From Gnetum montanum (taxonomy: Eukaryota; Streptophyta; Gnetopsida; Gnetales; Gnetaceae), in contig MNCI01002736.1 in the NCBI GenBank assembly GCA_015680685.1, positions 547,157 through 611,156 of the forward strand: 64,000 nucleotides of DNA, in the 5' to 3' direction. This document shows positions 19,400-30,440 of the stretch, one piece after another (positions within the stretch are counted from its first letter, which is position 1; each line of letters begins with the position of its first letter). Below the pieces are notes generated by a model, which saw nothing but the letters and a program-made list of their open reading frames with translations, made no database searches and had not been told where the DNA came from. Made by a program: the position numbers and the translations under genes.

Positions 19400-22325
19400 G
19401 GTAGATTTGACTATACATGACTATCTTTAACTATTTACATGACATTAAATGCTGCAGTGGTGTTTTATAAAAGTTTTGACACAATTGTATGACAAAACAA
19501 GATAAAATGTTGAAGAAGCTCGATGTAGCCTTAAGTGCTCGATGATGGTGGCTCCTACATCAGCTGCTTTCCTTTATCGTTAGGCTTAAATTGGTATCAA
19601 TTCAATAGTTCCTAAAGCTTTTCTTCCTCTATTCTTGGGTACCATCCATGCCTATTATGTAATATGTGATGGGGCTGGCACATCCCATGGACATGGTAGC
19701 TGTGGGAAAATCTGATTAGATTTTACATACCACAAACCATCTCCATTCTTCCTTGAATACTCTAGCCATCTTCTGTAATTATTGATAGTTTGACAATCAT
19801 TTGAATAGATTAGCCTTGATAGCTAGCCTTAACAACTTCTAGTTCTGAGGTTGCCACATGCAACTTCTGTAAGGCATCCTTCCCATCGACAAACCCTTTC
19901 TTGTATAAAGCATATACAACTATTACTTATTGCCCCAATTCATTCTTGGGCCTATGTGCTATTAACATGACTAGGTTAGCATAACGAAGGTTAGCTAACC
20001 CCATGTACTTTGTGAGTTCCTCAATCTATAGGTCTTTGTTTTTAATTTCTGTTTGGTGGACATGTGCTAAACTATCTAAGATTGGCTTCCAATTAGGGTT
20101 CTATGTAGAGATAGAATTAATTTTGGCTTTGGCCATTTGGATTTCTTTCTTATTAATTTGCCTGTATATGCCCACTTGGTCTTTAAAATGTTCTTTGAGC
20201 CTCTCATGCTTCTTGGCTTCATTCTATCATATCATTATTTCAATTGTAGATTTCTATCTTATTACATGTATCTTCTTCATTGAGAGGATTTTGTTCTTCC
20301 TAGCCAAGTAGCTCATGTCCTGGTTGATCCTTACTAGTTGTTCTCTGAATTGATGGATGCTTTCTTCAAGGATGTTTTTCTATTTCTCCACGTTGATCAA
20401 CCAAGCATTATCAGTAGCCAAATTTTTGTCCTTTTCTTATAGGGAAGTGAGTGCTTTGACATGTACATAAGTTTGTGCTTTAGACACTGAGGCATCTCAC
20501 ACCACTTTCTCCTTCTCATGGTTCATCTACATGTTGTGCTTGATGAAGTGATTGATGTGTTTGATTTTGAACTAATCTAATTAGTCAAGTGCAAAAAATT
20601 GATTGGGATCTCTCTTTTCTGCCCTCAAGGTTGTGATCTCTTCTTGTAATTTGTGGACTTCATTTTCAGCATGCTCTACCCTGGTTTCTACCATGACTAG
20701 CTTTCCTTTGATGGCTATGAGATCAGACTGAACTATAGTGACATTGTTAGGGATGTCAAAAAGATTCTGCATGACTATTCTATCTATAGTAGTTTGTCAA
20801 GTACATCTTCATGTTTTGCAGAAATCATCAAGGTACCAATTAATATTTGAGCATCTCTAGCTCCAGAAAGATCATCTATTGACACAACAAGAACATTAAA
20901 AGATTCTTTGATGTGATCTATGATTACTTCTATGGCTACCACTGCATCCTGATGCTACATAACCACGACCATGGCTCCTTCTCCAAGCTCTAGCATCACT
21001 TGGAATGATGCAACATTTCCATAAATCTATTGTGACCATTCTTCCCCTCCTCTTGTCTACAATGAGATTTGGCCATTGGTAGGATTTGTTGAGATTGTTT
21101 TCCTAACTGCATCATTAATCACTTTGTAAAGGTTGGCTCCCTCACTTGTTCCCTAGTTGATAGTCTCTACAATTTTCTATAGATGACTTATTGATGGCCT
21201 ATAGTCTTGCAATGATGGTGGTGGAGCTTGCTATTGTTGTTCTTACTATAACTGTTGTTGTTGTTGTTGCTACTACTAATCAGTTGGCTGCTAGGTACTG
21301 GGTCTTACTTGTTGCTATTGAATAGTAGTTTGGATGATTTTATCAGGAGTTGAGCCTATTTCTTCCTCAATACTTTCTTGTTTCTCCACCTAATCTTTCT
21401 TTGGTAGCATTGCCTTTGACATCTCAGCATAGGAGGAATTTTGTACTTTTCTTAGAACATCATTAGTGTAGCTTGAGATGCCTACCTATTTGCATAATTT
21501 CTTGATTAGGTAGGGGAATGGCAGTGTAGGTTTCCCCACATTCTTCTTGTCAAATCACCATTGGATTTCTAGGAAGTACATATGGGTGATATTGGCATTG
21601 AATTTTTCCATCAAAATGGCACTTCCTCTAGTTGTACATGTGTATTTTCTATTCAATCTCTTTGTAGGCAATAGGTGATAGGTGCTAATCTTGAAATAAT
21701 TTTTTTATTCGATAGTCAGCTCACTATATTCTTTGTCCTTCTTGCCATAGGCTCTATGTAGCCACAATCTCTTAGTCTCAATATCATAACTTGTTGATAA
21801 TTATGTAACATTAGCCCCTTCATTGGGTAGATTTAGAGCTTTGGCTATCACCTCTACTAAATAGGATATTGAAATTACCTCAATTTTCTCCATGGCATTT
21901 TCTTGTCTATTCTACCAAAATTGGAGTGTCTTTCCTAAGTACCAATCTCCACTTATTATCAAGGTGGGCCACAAGGGAGATGATTGCAATTGTGTCTTGA
22001 TAGCATCTAGGGAAAACTCCATGAATGGGCCAAAATTAAGTTCCACAATCACTATGAACATGATGGACTTCTCTTGAATGACTTGGAGGCATTCATGTAA
22101 TAGCATGAGTTACTATCCTTGTTCTAGGACTTGTCGTGTCTTAGCCTTCGCTTAGCTAGATTGCTCAGTAGCAAGCATTTGTTGATGAATGCTAGAGGAT
22201 TGAGCCTCTTGCTCCACATGTTTTGTCGATGGAGTTTATTATCTAGTGCGGCCTCTCCCTTGGCCTCTTAGTCTTTTGATTCCTTGTTGTAAGGGTCCTC
22301 CCTCTGGTATCTTTTTTGGTGCCAT
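19400..22325 (-). pseudogene. Long accessory ORF: basic N-terminus, Gln-rich middle, coiled-coil C-terminus
   Basis: ATG at 22325 opens MAPKKIPEGGPLQQGIKRLR, a basic and possibly nuclear-targeting start. A middle part with hydrophobic stretches (22106-21912) stays in frame. A glutamine-rich tract lies near 21300-21230 and a helical tail follows (VETRVEHAENEVHKLQEEIT, 20772-20581; later KNKDLQIEELTKYMGL-like). The whole would encode roughly 850 residues but has many in-frame TAG codons and at least one frameshift between 21912 and 20772. I do not recognise a family. It stands in the sense of the host element, before its 3' LTR, where RT and integrase are missing. A structural or packaging role is a guess. 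Confidence 0.55.
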
Positions 22326-23369
22326 ATGTAATCAATAAGAGTTAAAGATCATTAAAATGTTCATATTATTTCTATATAAGTCTTTTCTTTATTTTTTTTG
22401 TTAGATCAAGTGCTTCCTTTACTATGATTACAGAGTTAGAGAAAATTCCAAAAAGAAACCCTTTGAATGTTATGTATTTAGCTTTGATAACCTCTCACTT
22501 ATTATCTCTTTAGCTCATAGTACCTTAGGATTAATTGAAACTGGTTATTAGGAGAGTTTATTAGACTTATTTAGCTTAAATGTACTAAGTTTATTCATGT
22601 TCTATCTTACTTTCTCTTATAAAATATCCTCCAAAGTTTGGCAATTTTTCCAAAACTTGGCTTAGATTTTCCTTGATATCAACCTCCCATGACTAAGATG
22701 AGCACTCTAGGATCAAATAGATTTGAAAATCACAAAAATTAGAGCTATAGGGTGCAAGTTATAGCTTGGGGAAGGTAGGAGATTCGAGCTCAAAAGAAGA
22801 AAATCAAAAATTCGTTTTGTATCAAATGATGAAAATGAAAAATTTTTCTAAGTCTCCACTACTGTATATAAAATTTTTGTTGCATGACATCATTGATGCA
22901 ACATCGATTTAACAATGTATAAGGGCCTCATACATCATATCAACAACGTCACCACAAAAATTTTCAATTTTCATGTTTAATTTTTGGCAGAAAAATGAGT
23001 TAAATGGAAGGATAGGAAGATGGTAAGCATTCCTAGAGAGTCTTGGAGTAGATATGATGCTCTGGTCATGAAAAATAATTGTTTAAAGTTCATAAAGAAG
23101 GAATCTTAGGCTATGAAAGTTCATTAAGTGTTTTGGATGGAAAATAGATGGGTAATGAAGTTTTATTGTTCGAATAGACTTCAAGATGTTAAGGAAAATA
23201 TTTATTAAGTCATTTAGTATTTTAGAAGGCACAAGATGATGTGCGATTGCTTGCCAAGTATAAGATACAACAGTTATACAAGTGGATCCTCCCCAAAGCA
23301 TGCTTTAGCCCTTAATGTCCTTCTATAACCACTCCTAAATGTGTCCTTAGGCACTCAAGGAATTGAATG
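22326..23369 (-). other. Leader region upstream of the accessory ORF
   Basis: No protein match is visible. The stretch is AT-rich and lies between the accessory ORF start at 22325 and the element's noncoding block. It could hold a separate promoter or splice site for the accessory ORF, but I see no decisive motif. Confidence 0.35.
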
Positions 23370-24570
23370 TAATACATACTTGTTTAGCAAAACACACATA
23401 TTAGTATCACCAAGTTGGAAAAATCACTCTATGTCATACAAAACTCCAAGTTATAATTAAATATATCATGAAGTGAAATGGATAATAAAAAGGATTGTAG
23501 AGAATTAGGACATGAGGTATCTTACCATAGGTGTAATGAATTCTTGTGTTTCATTAGTGATTAAAGTAATCATTAGCCATTATGTCCAAGATTCAAACCA
23601 AGTCCAAACCACATCTAGTGACATCACATTGTTTCACCTCTTAGATTCACAACCATAAGACTATCATCATTACAAAGAGTATCATCACTTGAAGTTTTGT
23701 CTAAGGGAGGAGGTTATTCATTGCACTTTTTATTTTTTTGAAATTTCTAAGAATCTACCTACCTTTAGGCATGGGTAACATGTATTTCTAGTGGAATCCA
23801 TAGATATTGATTTTGTGCATGTATTTTATTTTTAGTTATTTCAACCTTACTAGAGGAGTATCTTCAAGCATGGGTAACATGTCTTTTTAGTGACATGGTA
23901 AGATAGCACTTATTGTACTTTTATATCCATTGTTTGTTATATCTACAAGGATATTATTACAACCTTAGGCACATGATAGAACATACATAAGTGATTCAAG
24001 AGATTCCACAAATCCCCTTGATGCCATACCCTTTACATTACCTCTTGGTTCTTCACTCTCTTGCCTAGGCATAATGATCACAAGTTTGTTCCTATTTTTA
24101 TTAGAATATCATTATGGCCATGGTAAGAACCTCTTATTACTTGGAATGGGTTGATGGATGTTGTGGTATCATTGTACAAATAATCAATCGCTTATGACTT
24201 GATAACATAGAGAAATATTCACCTCATTGGACTACACCTTGCCTTATTTTTGGTCTGTCTTATTAACAATTCACAAACATATGTACAAGTAAAAGGAAAG
24301 CAAGGTATGAAAAATTATAAAAGATAGTAAGAATGGAAAAGATAAAAAGAATGGAAAATATTAAAAGAATGAAAAATCATCAAAGAATTGGAAAAAGTCA
24401 AAGAATCAAGAAATCAACAAAAAGTTGAAAAATATAAAAGAATGGGAAAACTACATCAAGAAAATAGAAAAGTAAAAAGAAAAGAAAAGAAAAAGGTATA
24501 AAAAAATTATAAACTTCAAAAATTAGAAAATAAAAATTTAGAAAAGCACATATTAATTCCTACATCATGA
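23370..24570 (-). mobile_element. Conserved 3' noncoding block of the gypsy family, with A-rich tract
   Basis: Parts match 55.4-56.4 kb (ggattgtagag...catgagg) and, by the motif AAGCATGGGTAACATGTCTTT, the noncoding 3' regions of the autonomous copies near 53350 (inverted) and 59370. An A/G-rich, loosely periodic tract (aaaagaatggaaaa repeats) fills 24290-24545. In element sense this is a T/C-rich tract, which also follows integrase at 52500-52690 and 59930-60120. Here it directly follows protease, so RT to integrase seem to have been deleted. Confidence 0.55.
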
Positions 24571-24899
24571 TAAGAAATCTCCCCCACAATTGAACTCATG
24601 GGCGATTGTTCAAAAAATAGACCCTAGTTTCCTTGGATCATACACTTGAGGTTTCTCACTTATCATCCTTAGTGACTTAGTTTTCTAGTTATCATCCCAT
24701 ATGATCTTGATGGAAATTGAATTTTGATCATCTAAGTCCTTATTTGCTCATTCTATTGGTGTATGATTATGGCATAATATTTTCATTTGTGAGTTCATAG
24801 TTATAGTCATTCTCTTAGAAGAGGAGTTAATAAGTGGTTTAGATTATTCCATGCATGTTTTGGACAATTTTAAATTCTTAGTCTACAGCCACTAGGTAT

Positions 24900-25430
24900 C
24901 TTCTAGTTTTTTTGCCCATGCTATGTTGTGTCCACACACCTATTTCTCCCATCAGTTGTGGGCTGGTGTATTGATCATGTTAACATTCTGAAGGTGTTGG
25001 CCCACAACTGTACCCTTTACTTTCAGCAGTAATGCATGCAATCCTATTCATATGTATGGCTTTGTGCATATCTTCCTTAGAGAGATTTCTATAGATAAAT
25101 CTCTCATTCCTAGCTTAGCATCAATCATGCTAAGCCATGCTCTCCCCATAATGCTTGGAAATTCCTTATCAACGTTTTTCATGTTGATTACAAGAAAGTT
25201 TGCTAGATAACATCATTCATTAATTGTGGTCAATACATCTTCTATTTGTTCCATAGCAATGGTGATAGATTGATCTATAAGCTCTAGCCTGATGTTGTAC
25301 TTTTTCAAGGGTAGTAGGTTCCATGCCTTATATGTTTCTTGAGAGATTAGACTTACTCCAGAACCTAAGTCTAGTAGAGCCTTTTATGGTACATTTCTAG
25401 CTACTTGTAATTAAATCAAAGGGATCCCTA
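24900..25430 (-). pseudogene. Retroviral-type aspartic protease, decayed
   Basis: On the minus strand the sequence encodes the C-terminal half of the Athila-like protease domain, with IMGRAWLSMIDAKLGMRDLS-like text. It corresponds to IIMGRAWISTIDARMGIRDI at 49.4 kb and to IIMGRAWLCIVDARIGIRDL at 63.5 kb. The upstream flap and active-site segment near 25330-25430 is broken by stops. Confidence 0.6.
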
Positions 25431-25879
25431 GATTAATTCATTTCATTGGGAGTGGTCCTTCCTTTATCGAGTCTATGACTATTTTTGTTAGCATGATAGT
25501 TTTTAGTTTCTAGGCTAACTATTGTGGAAACATGATATCAATAAGAGAATCTATCATAAGAGGAACTTAGCTCAATGAATTTTTTATTTTACCAATATTT
25601 TCTAGACATGTCCTAAAGAAAGGACATTTCTTAGTCTTGCCCTTAGTACTACTAGTAAGATAATCTATTTGTACATTTATTGCCCTTGTAGCACATTTCT
25701 ACTATGGTTGAGATGGTAGTTCTCCCTACATTACAAGAGGTGACACTAGTGGTAAGGGATTGGGATGTTGATTTGAGAAACGAGCTACTTGAGGATGCAT
25801 GTATGAGTTTGAGTCTATCCTTGGTGGTGTTGATCTATGGTATTTAGCCGAATAGTATTGTGGAGCTGAACGACTACAT

Positions 25880-27769
25880 TACCTAGAGAGATTGGATGTT
25901 GGATGTAGTATTCATAAGGATCAAGCTACCAATATGGATACTATTGATGTGGTGGTGGCATGACCCATGATTGGGATTGTTGCCACTACTAATGATATTT
26001 CTCATGTGGCTATGGGTAGGCTCCACTAGGATACTATGTTGGTTGGAATGCTTTCTTATAGTTACCTTGAGGGTAAGGTAACCATTTGGGTATTTGCTTC
26101 TTGATGAAATTGGGGTTAAGTGCATATGTTCCTATTTCTTGTAAGTGTGCCATTACAAGACAACATCCTTTGGGATGTTCATATTGGCACATGACACATC
26201 CTTTCTTATCTTTGGAGCTTGTTTTTGACCATTTAGCCACTAATCCCACTTTTCCATTCCTTCTCATCAACTGAATCCCACATCTTATCTACCTTAGCTA
26301 CTATGTTAGTGATAAATGTTTGAATGGGTAGAGTCCTTTTCTAAATCACCTAATCCAAGTTCTCTTCTTCTTATGGGTCACAAACTCTTACATTCTTTTT
26401 TAGATGGATGGATCTCTATTGTATTCTTCTACTAATTCTCTTTTCCTTAATTCACCCTCCTCCTTGGCCACTTGATAGATTAATATTTGTATATGATGGA
26501 AAGACATCTTGGATATTTGGCCTTTGGCATAAACCCCAAGGGTCTCTTGAGTCTTGTTCAGCCCATCAACAATGTGCCTAAGTTTCTCCTATTGAAAAAA
26601 TTCATGGCCTGGGCACTTGTACAACAATGACTAATATCGACCCATTACCATATTAAGGGATTCTCAGATCCCTTGTTTCCATCCTTGGATCTATTTTCAT
26701 AGAGTGGACACCTGGGAATAAGTTTGATATTTATCATTAAATAGTTTAAGCATGTTACTCCACCTTCTTATTGATTCTAGGTCCAATAATTTGTACTAGC
26801 CCTCAACCTCTTTCAAAAGTGTCATGGGAAATAACTTCAATTTCTACTAATCACTTTCTATATTTTGTAGGGCATAGGATTCATGGAATTCTTGAAAGTA
26901 GTGTTGGAGATCAAAATTGTAACCACCCTCAAATCTGGGCATGTTATTCATGCCTAGCTACTTGATTTGGTTGTTCCTGACGTGCTTGGTTAGCATATAG
27001 ATAGCTATCTAGATATTGATTATACTATGGGTTGCCAATAGGGGTTCATCATTGTGATTGAATTCATAAGCTCTACTATACCAGTGCCTCCTTTAGTGTT
27101 GATACCTCTCTTGATCCTCTCTTCAATCCCTATGCCTTCTTGGTTCACGATCTTCATCTTTATCATCAGAGTATCTCGAGTGATGGTCATATTTATCATG
27201 ACTTCTTCATTCTTCCTTGTTATGGTCTCAATACCTCTGTCTCCTCCTATCAGAGTCCACTAATGATTGTGAAGATGAAGATGAGACTATAGGAGAATGA
27301 TGTTAGTTTAGCCTCCCTTGATGAATCTAGTATTCCTCCTTGTGGAATTCATAGAAACTCTTGGCCTGGAGTTCTACCTATACTTGGAGTTAGTTGACTC
27401 CATTCTAAGTGTCTCTACTAGGGTGGAATGTAAATAAACTTTGATAGGTTCTTCAAGTTGGATGATAGGTGTTTGAGAAGGATCCTCATGATTCTAGTGG
27501 ATTTTTTCTACAATAAATGCATCACCGTCAAGTTCTTCTAGGACAACTAGAGTGTTAACCTACTTTCCCTTATTATATGCATGCTTAATTTCCATGAAAA
27601 TATCTCTTTTCATTTGTACTCTATGGGTTGCTAGGGTCTTATCATGTCTTTGGTCACATGATACCCTTCTTGTACATTGTTCAAGTTCATCCCCCTCTAG
27701 GTAGTGTAAAGCATGCTAAGTGGTAAACGTTCTAGAGGTAGGACTTTGTTGCCCTGTATGTCTCTCCAT
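25880..27769 (-). pseudogene. gag of the pol-less gypsy element, with compact zinc-knuckle-like motif
   Basis: ATG at 27769 starts MERHTGQQSPTSRTFTT. The capsid-like core (QHYFQEFHESYALQ, KLKLFPMTLLKEVEG, LKLFNDKYQTYSQV, RHIVDGLNKTQETLGVYAKG) occupies about 26960-26500. Near 26200 a motif C-x2-C-x3-H-x3-C appears (CVMCQYEHPKGC), followed by AHLQEIGTYALNP. The same motif, with its second Cys changed to Tyr, is on plus at about 48875-48912. In-frame TAG codons are frequent at expected Gln positions. Confidence 0.75.
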
Positions 27770-28091
27770 CTAATTTTCTTATCTTAATGAAAGGTGAAAG
27801 TAAAATCTAAATGGTATGAATAAGTGTGAGTGTATGTGATTCTAGTTTGCATGGACATCCCCCAATCTTCTTCATCATTGGTTCTATCATGACCTCTTTG
27901 TAGCTCTTTGATAGGTGGTGATTTGTCTTTAAGTGAAGCCATGTTGAAACTATGATGCTTGTTAAGTGCATGTGTTCAAGTTTATTTAAGGATTATAAGT
28001 TTTGACTTTGAATTCCTAATACAATGAACTTTGTGAAAGCAACTACTTAGCACACATTGACTATCCTTGTTAATGATGCCAGTGCTGAGCG

Positions 28092-28158
28092 ATGGAGTAA
28101 TCCAACACCCAACTATACAAGTCAGAAGTGTTCATGTGTGACTTGATTGTAATTCATA
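28092..28158 (-). repeat. LTR end (5' LTR of the pol-less element), left part
   Basis: Matches 18431-18499 (atggagtaatccaacaccca...). In minus orientation it ends GCTCAGCA, followed by CTGGCATCATTAACAAGG, which is close to a tRNA-Asp-type PBS after CG decay. The match breaks at 28158 and resumes at 45889. Confidence 0.7.
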
Positions 28159-28228
28159 TGAAACACCATCAAATTTGGGTGATGTCTTTTTGACTACAAA
28201 TTTTTCTAAGTGTCAACACAAGGCAAAT

Positions 28229-28800
28229 TTTTTCTAAGTGTAGGAACTATGCTCTCCACTACCCTAGAGCATAGTTAACTAGTGGAGAGTGTAGTCAGCT
28301 CCAAAGATTGATTTTTTGCAATTTTTCTAAAGTGTTAGCATGAAGTAAGAAGCTACAAAATTTTCTAAGTGTTGAAACTATACTCTCCACTACAGTGGAG
28401 TGTAGTCAACTCAATAGAAAGTGTAGTCAACACTAGAGGCTAGTTTTGCAAGATTTTTTTTAATTGATAAGCTAATAGCTATAGATTTTTCTAAGTGCTG
28501 AGACAATGCTCTCCATTGCACTGGAGCATAGTCAAACATAGTTGGCATGGAAGAAATAGTTTAGGAAATTTTTTTCAAAGTGTTGAGTCTACACTCTCCA
28601 CCAGACTAGAGCATAGTCAAGCGTAGTCAACTAAAAGCCAGATTTTGTAAAAATTTTCCAAGTGCTAGGACTACACTTGATCCTAGTTGGAAGTGTAGTT
28701 AGCCTTCCATGGAGAGTGTAGTTAGCTCACATCCACTTGTTTGGAAAATTTTTCTAAGTGTTGGACTATGCTCTCCCCTTGTCTAGAGTGTAGTTAAGCA
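28229..28800 (+). promoter_or_regulatory. U3 subrepeats, each with a GACTATGCTC...GAGCATAGTC palindrome
   Basis: At least six imperfect repeats about 85-110 bp long start with a form of TTTTCTAAGTGTT. They continue with GACTATGCTCT, a short spacer and an inverted copy, GAGCATAGTC. They could form hairpins in RNA or be paired binding sites in the U3 enhancer. The same set is in the 3' LTR (44240-44820), and weaker relatives stand at 38800-39060. Confidence 0.7.
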
Positions 28801-29202
28801 TAGTCATGCAAAATAGCCTCCAAAGTCCTTCACAACATAGCATTGGCACTCACCTTAGCTCCAACACACCTCCAACAAGTATAGTTAGCAAAAAATGCAT
28901 CTTTTTTGTACCCCCGCTTTCGCCCAAAATTGTAACTACACTTGACACCACTCTTAACAGTGGACAACATAGTCTTCAAAGTTGCATTTTTTCAATTTTT
29001 TTCTAAGACATTGTGGTCTTGTTTGGCTCATGAACATGTAATCAGTGGCAGAGTCATAGTCTGGTAGTCTCGTAGAGTCCATTGGAGCACACTAGAGCAT
29101 AACATCGCTTGGTACAGTGGAGAGCATAGTTGGGTGCAGCGTAGTCCCAACCGTCTTACTACCATGTGGTAACTGATCTGCATTCCACAGGAACCCTAGG
29201 CC

Positions 29203-29210
29203 TATAAATA
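29203..29210 (+). promoter_or_regulatory. TATA box of the 5' LTR
   Basis: TATAAATA within CCTAGGCCTATAAATACCC. The same box is at 45219-45226 in the 3' LTR. Transcription would start about 30 bases downstream. Confidence 0.65.
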
Positions 29211-30440
29211 CCCTAGTCCTTTACATTTTAGGCATTGAAAAATTTAAAAGTTAGCATCCTTGGCATTTGGCATTTTTAAAAGTACATTTGGCATTTTGAC
29301 AAGGCAAGGCATTCGCACACCACTGTAGCTCACCACAGGACATTACAAACCATCGCAATCCATTGCACACTATGGCGACCAACCTGGAAAGCATAGATGC
29401 CATGGCAGACATTAGTTTTCATAGCCCAAACACCTTGAGACTATGACTATGCTATTCACTATGCCTACTATACACCACGTACCTTCTCACCCCTTCTAAG
29501 GTTAACTACACTCAACCTCATTTGGGGTGGTGCCACTTTCTCTCTCACTCTCTTCCCTCTACATTTTTTAATATTTTTCTATTTGCATTTTGGCATTTTA
29601 CTTGTATTTTTGGTTATTTTGATGCATCACAGCACATTAACACCTTTGATTTGCACTAAAAACCTTAACTACACTCACCCTTATTGACACCACGAGCATT
29701 GTGCTTGACACTTAGCATTGTTTAGCATTGCATTCCATAAGTTCTTGTTTGATCAATAAGATCGTTCTGGGCACCCCTTCTCCAGCTCTAGTAGGCCCTA
29801 AGGTAGACGTAGGGTTAAATTTGTGCACCGTTAAACCTCTCAGTGTTCCATTCCAACCACTAATGTTTTTGGTTGCTATAATTTTTTAGCACTAGAATGA
29901 GGGCTAGATCCATTTCCCTCTTTTAAACTCCGTTGGTTGTTGTCTCATGTGCTCTCTACATCATTGTTGCTAGCTTTAGGCTAGCATAGACACAACACCT
30001 TGTGGACTTGCCATGTTTGGCAGTAGTTATTTTAGGCTAGTGCAAGCAGGGTCTACCAATTGGTTGGTGCATATTGGACCCTATCATCGATTCCCCTAGA
30101 ACCCCTATGTAGCAACCCCAAAGCATTCATTCCTACTCTTAGCTAAATTTTGGGCTATCAGGAGAGAGCATAGTTGGCTCTCAGCATAGAAAGCATAGTT
30201 AGCTCTCAATGTAGAAAGCACACTCTCCAGACTTAGCCATTTTCCATGATCTTTAGACTTGGTTGTTTTCTTTAGAGTTAGCTATTTCTTTGTAGCTTTC
30301 AAACTTAGTCATTTTTCTATAATTTTTATACTTAGTCACTTTTTCATGATTTCTAGAGTTAGCCATTATTTCCACAATTTTTAATTAGCACCATGAATTT
30401 TGAATAACCTTCTGCATTTGTCCCAAGCACATTTGCTATC

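Larger units (their letters stand above)
28159..29880 (+). repeat. 5' LTR of the 17.7-kb element
   Basis: Starts TGAAACACC and ends GGTTGCTATA (TACA in the 3' copy). It contains several imperfect subrepeats with palindromes in the U3 part, a TATAAATA promoter box at 29203-29210, and a PBS-like TTAGCACTAGAATGAGGG just after the end. The match with the 3' LTR is good from about 28192 on. Confidence 0.85.

Noticed and set aside
28229-28800. CRISPR-like regular repeats
   Set aside because: The repeats are imperfect, lie in an LTR, have related rather than unique spacers, and the sequence is plant nuclear.
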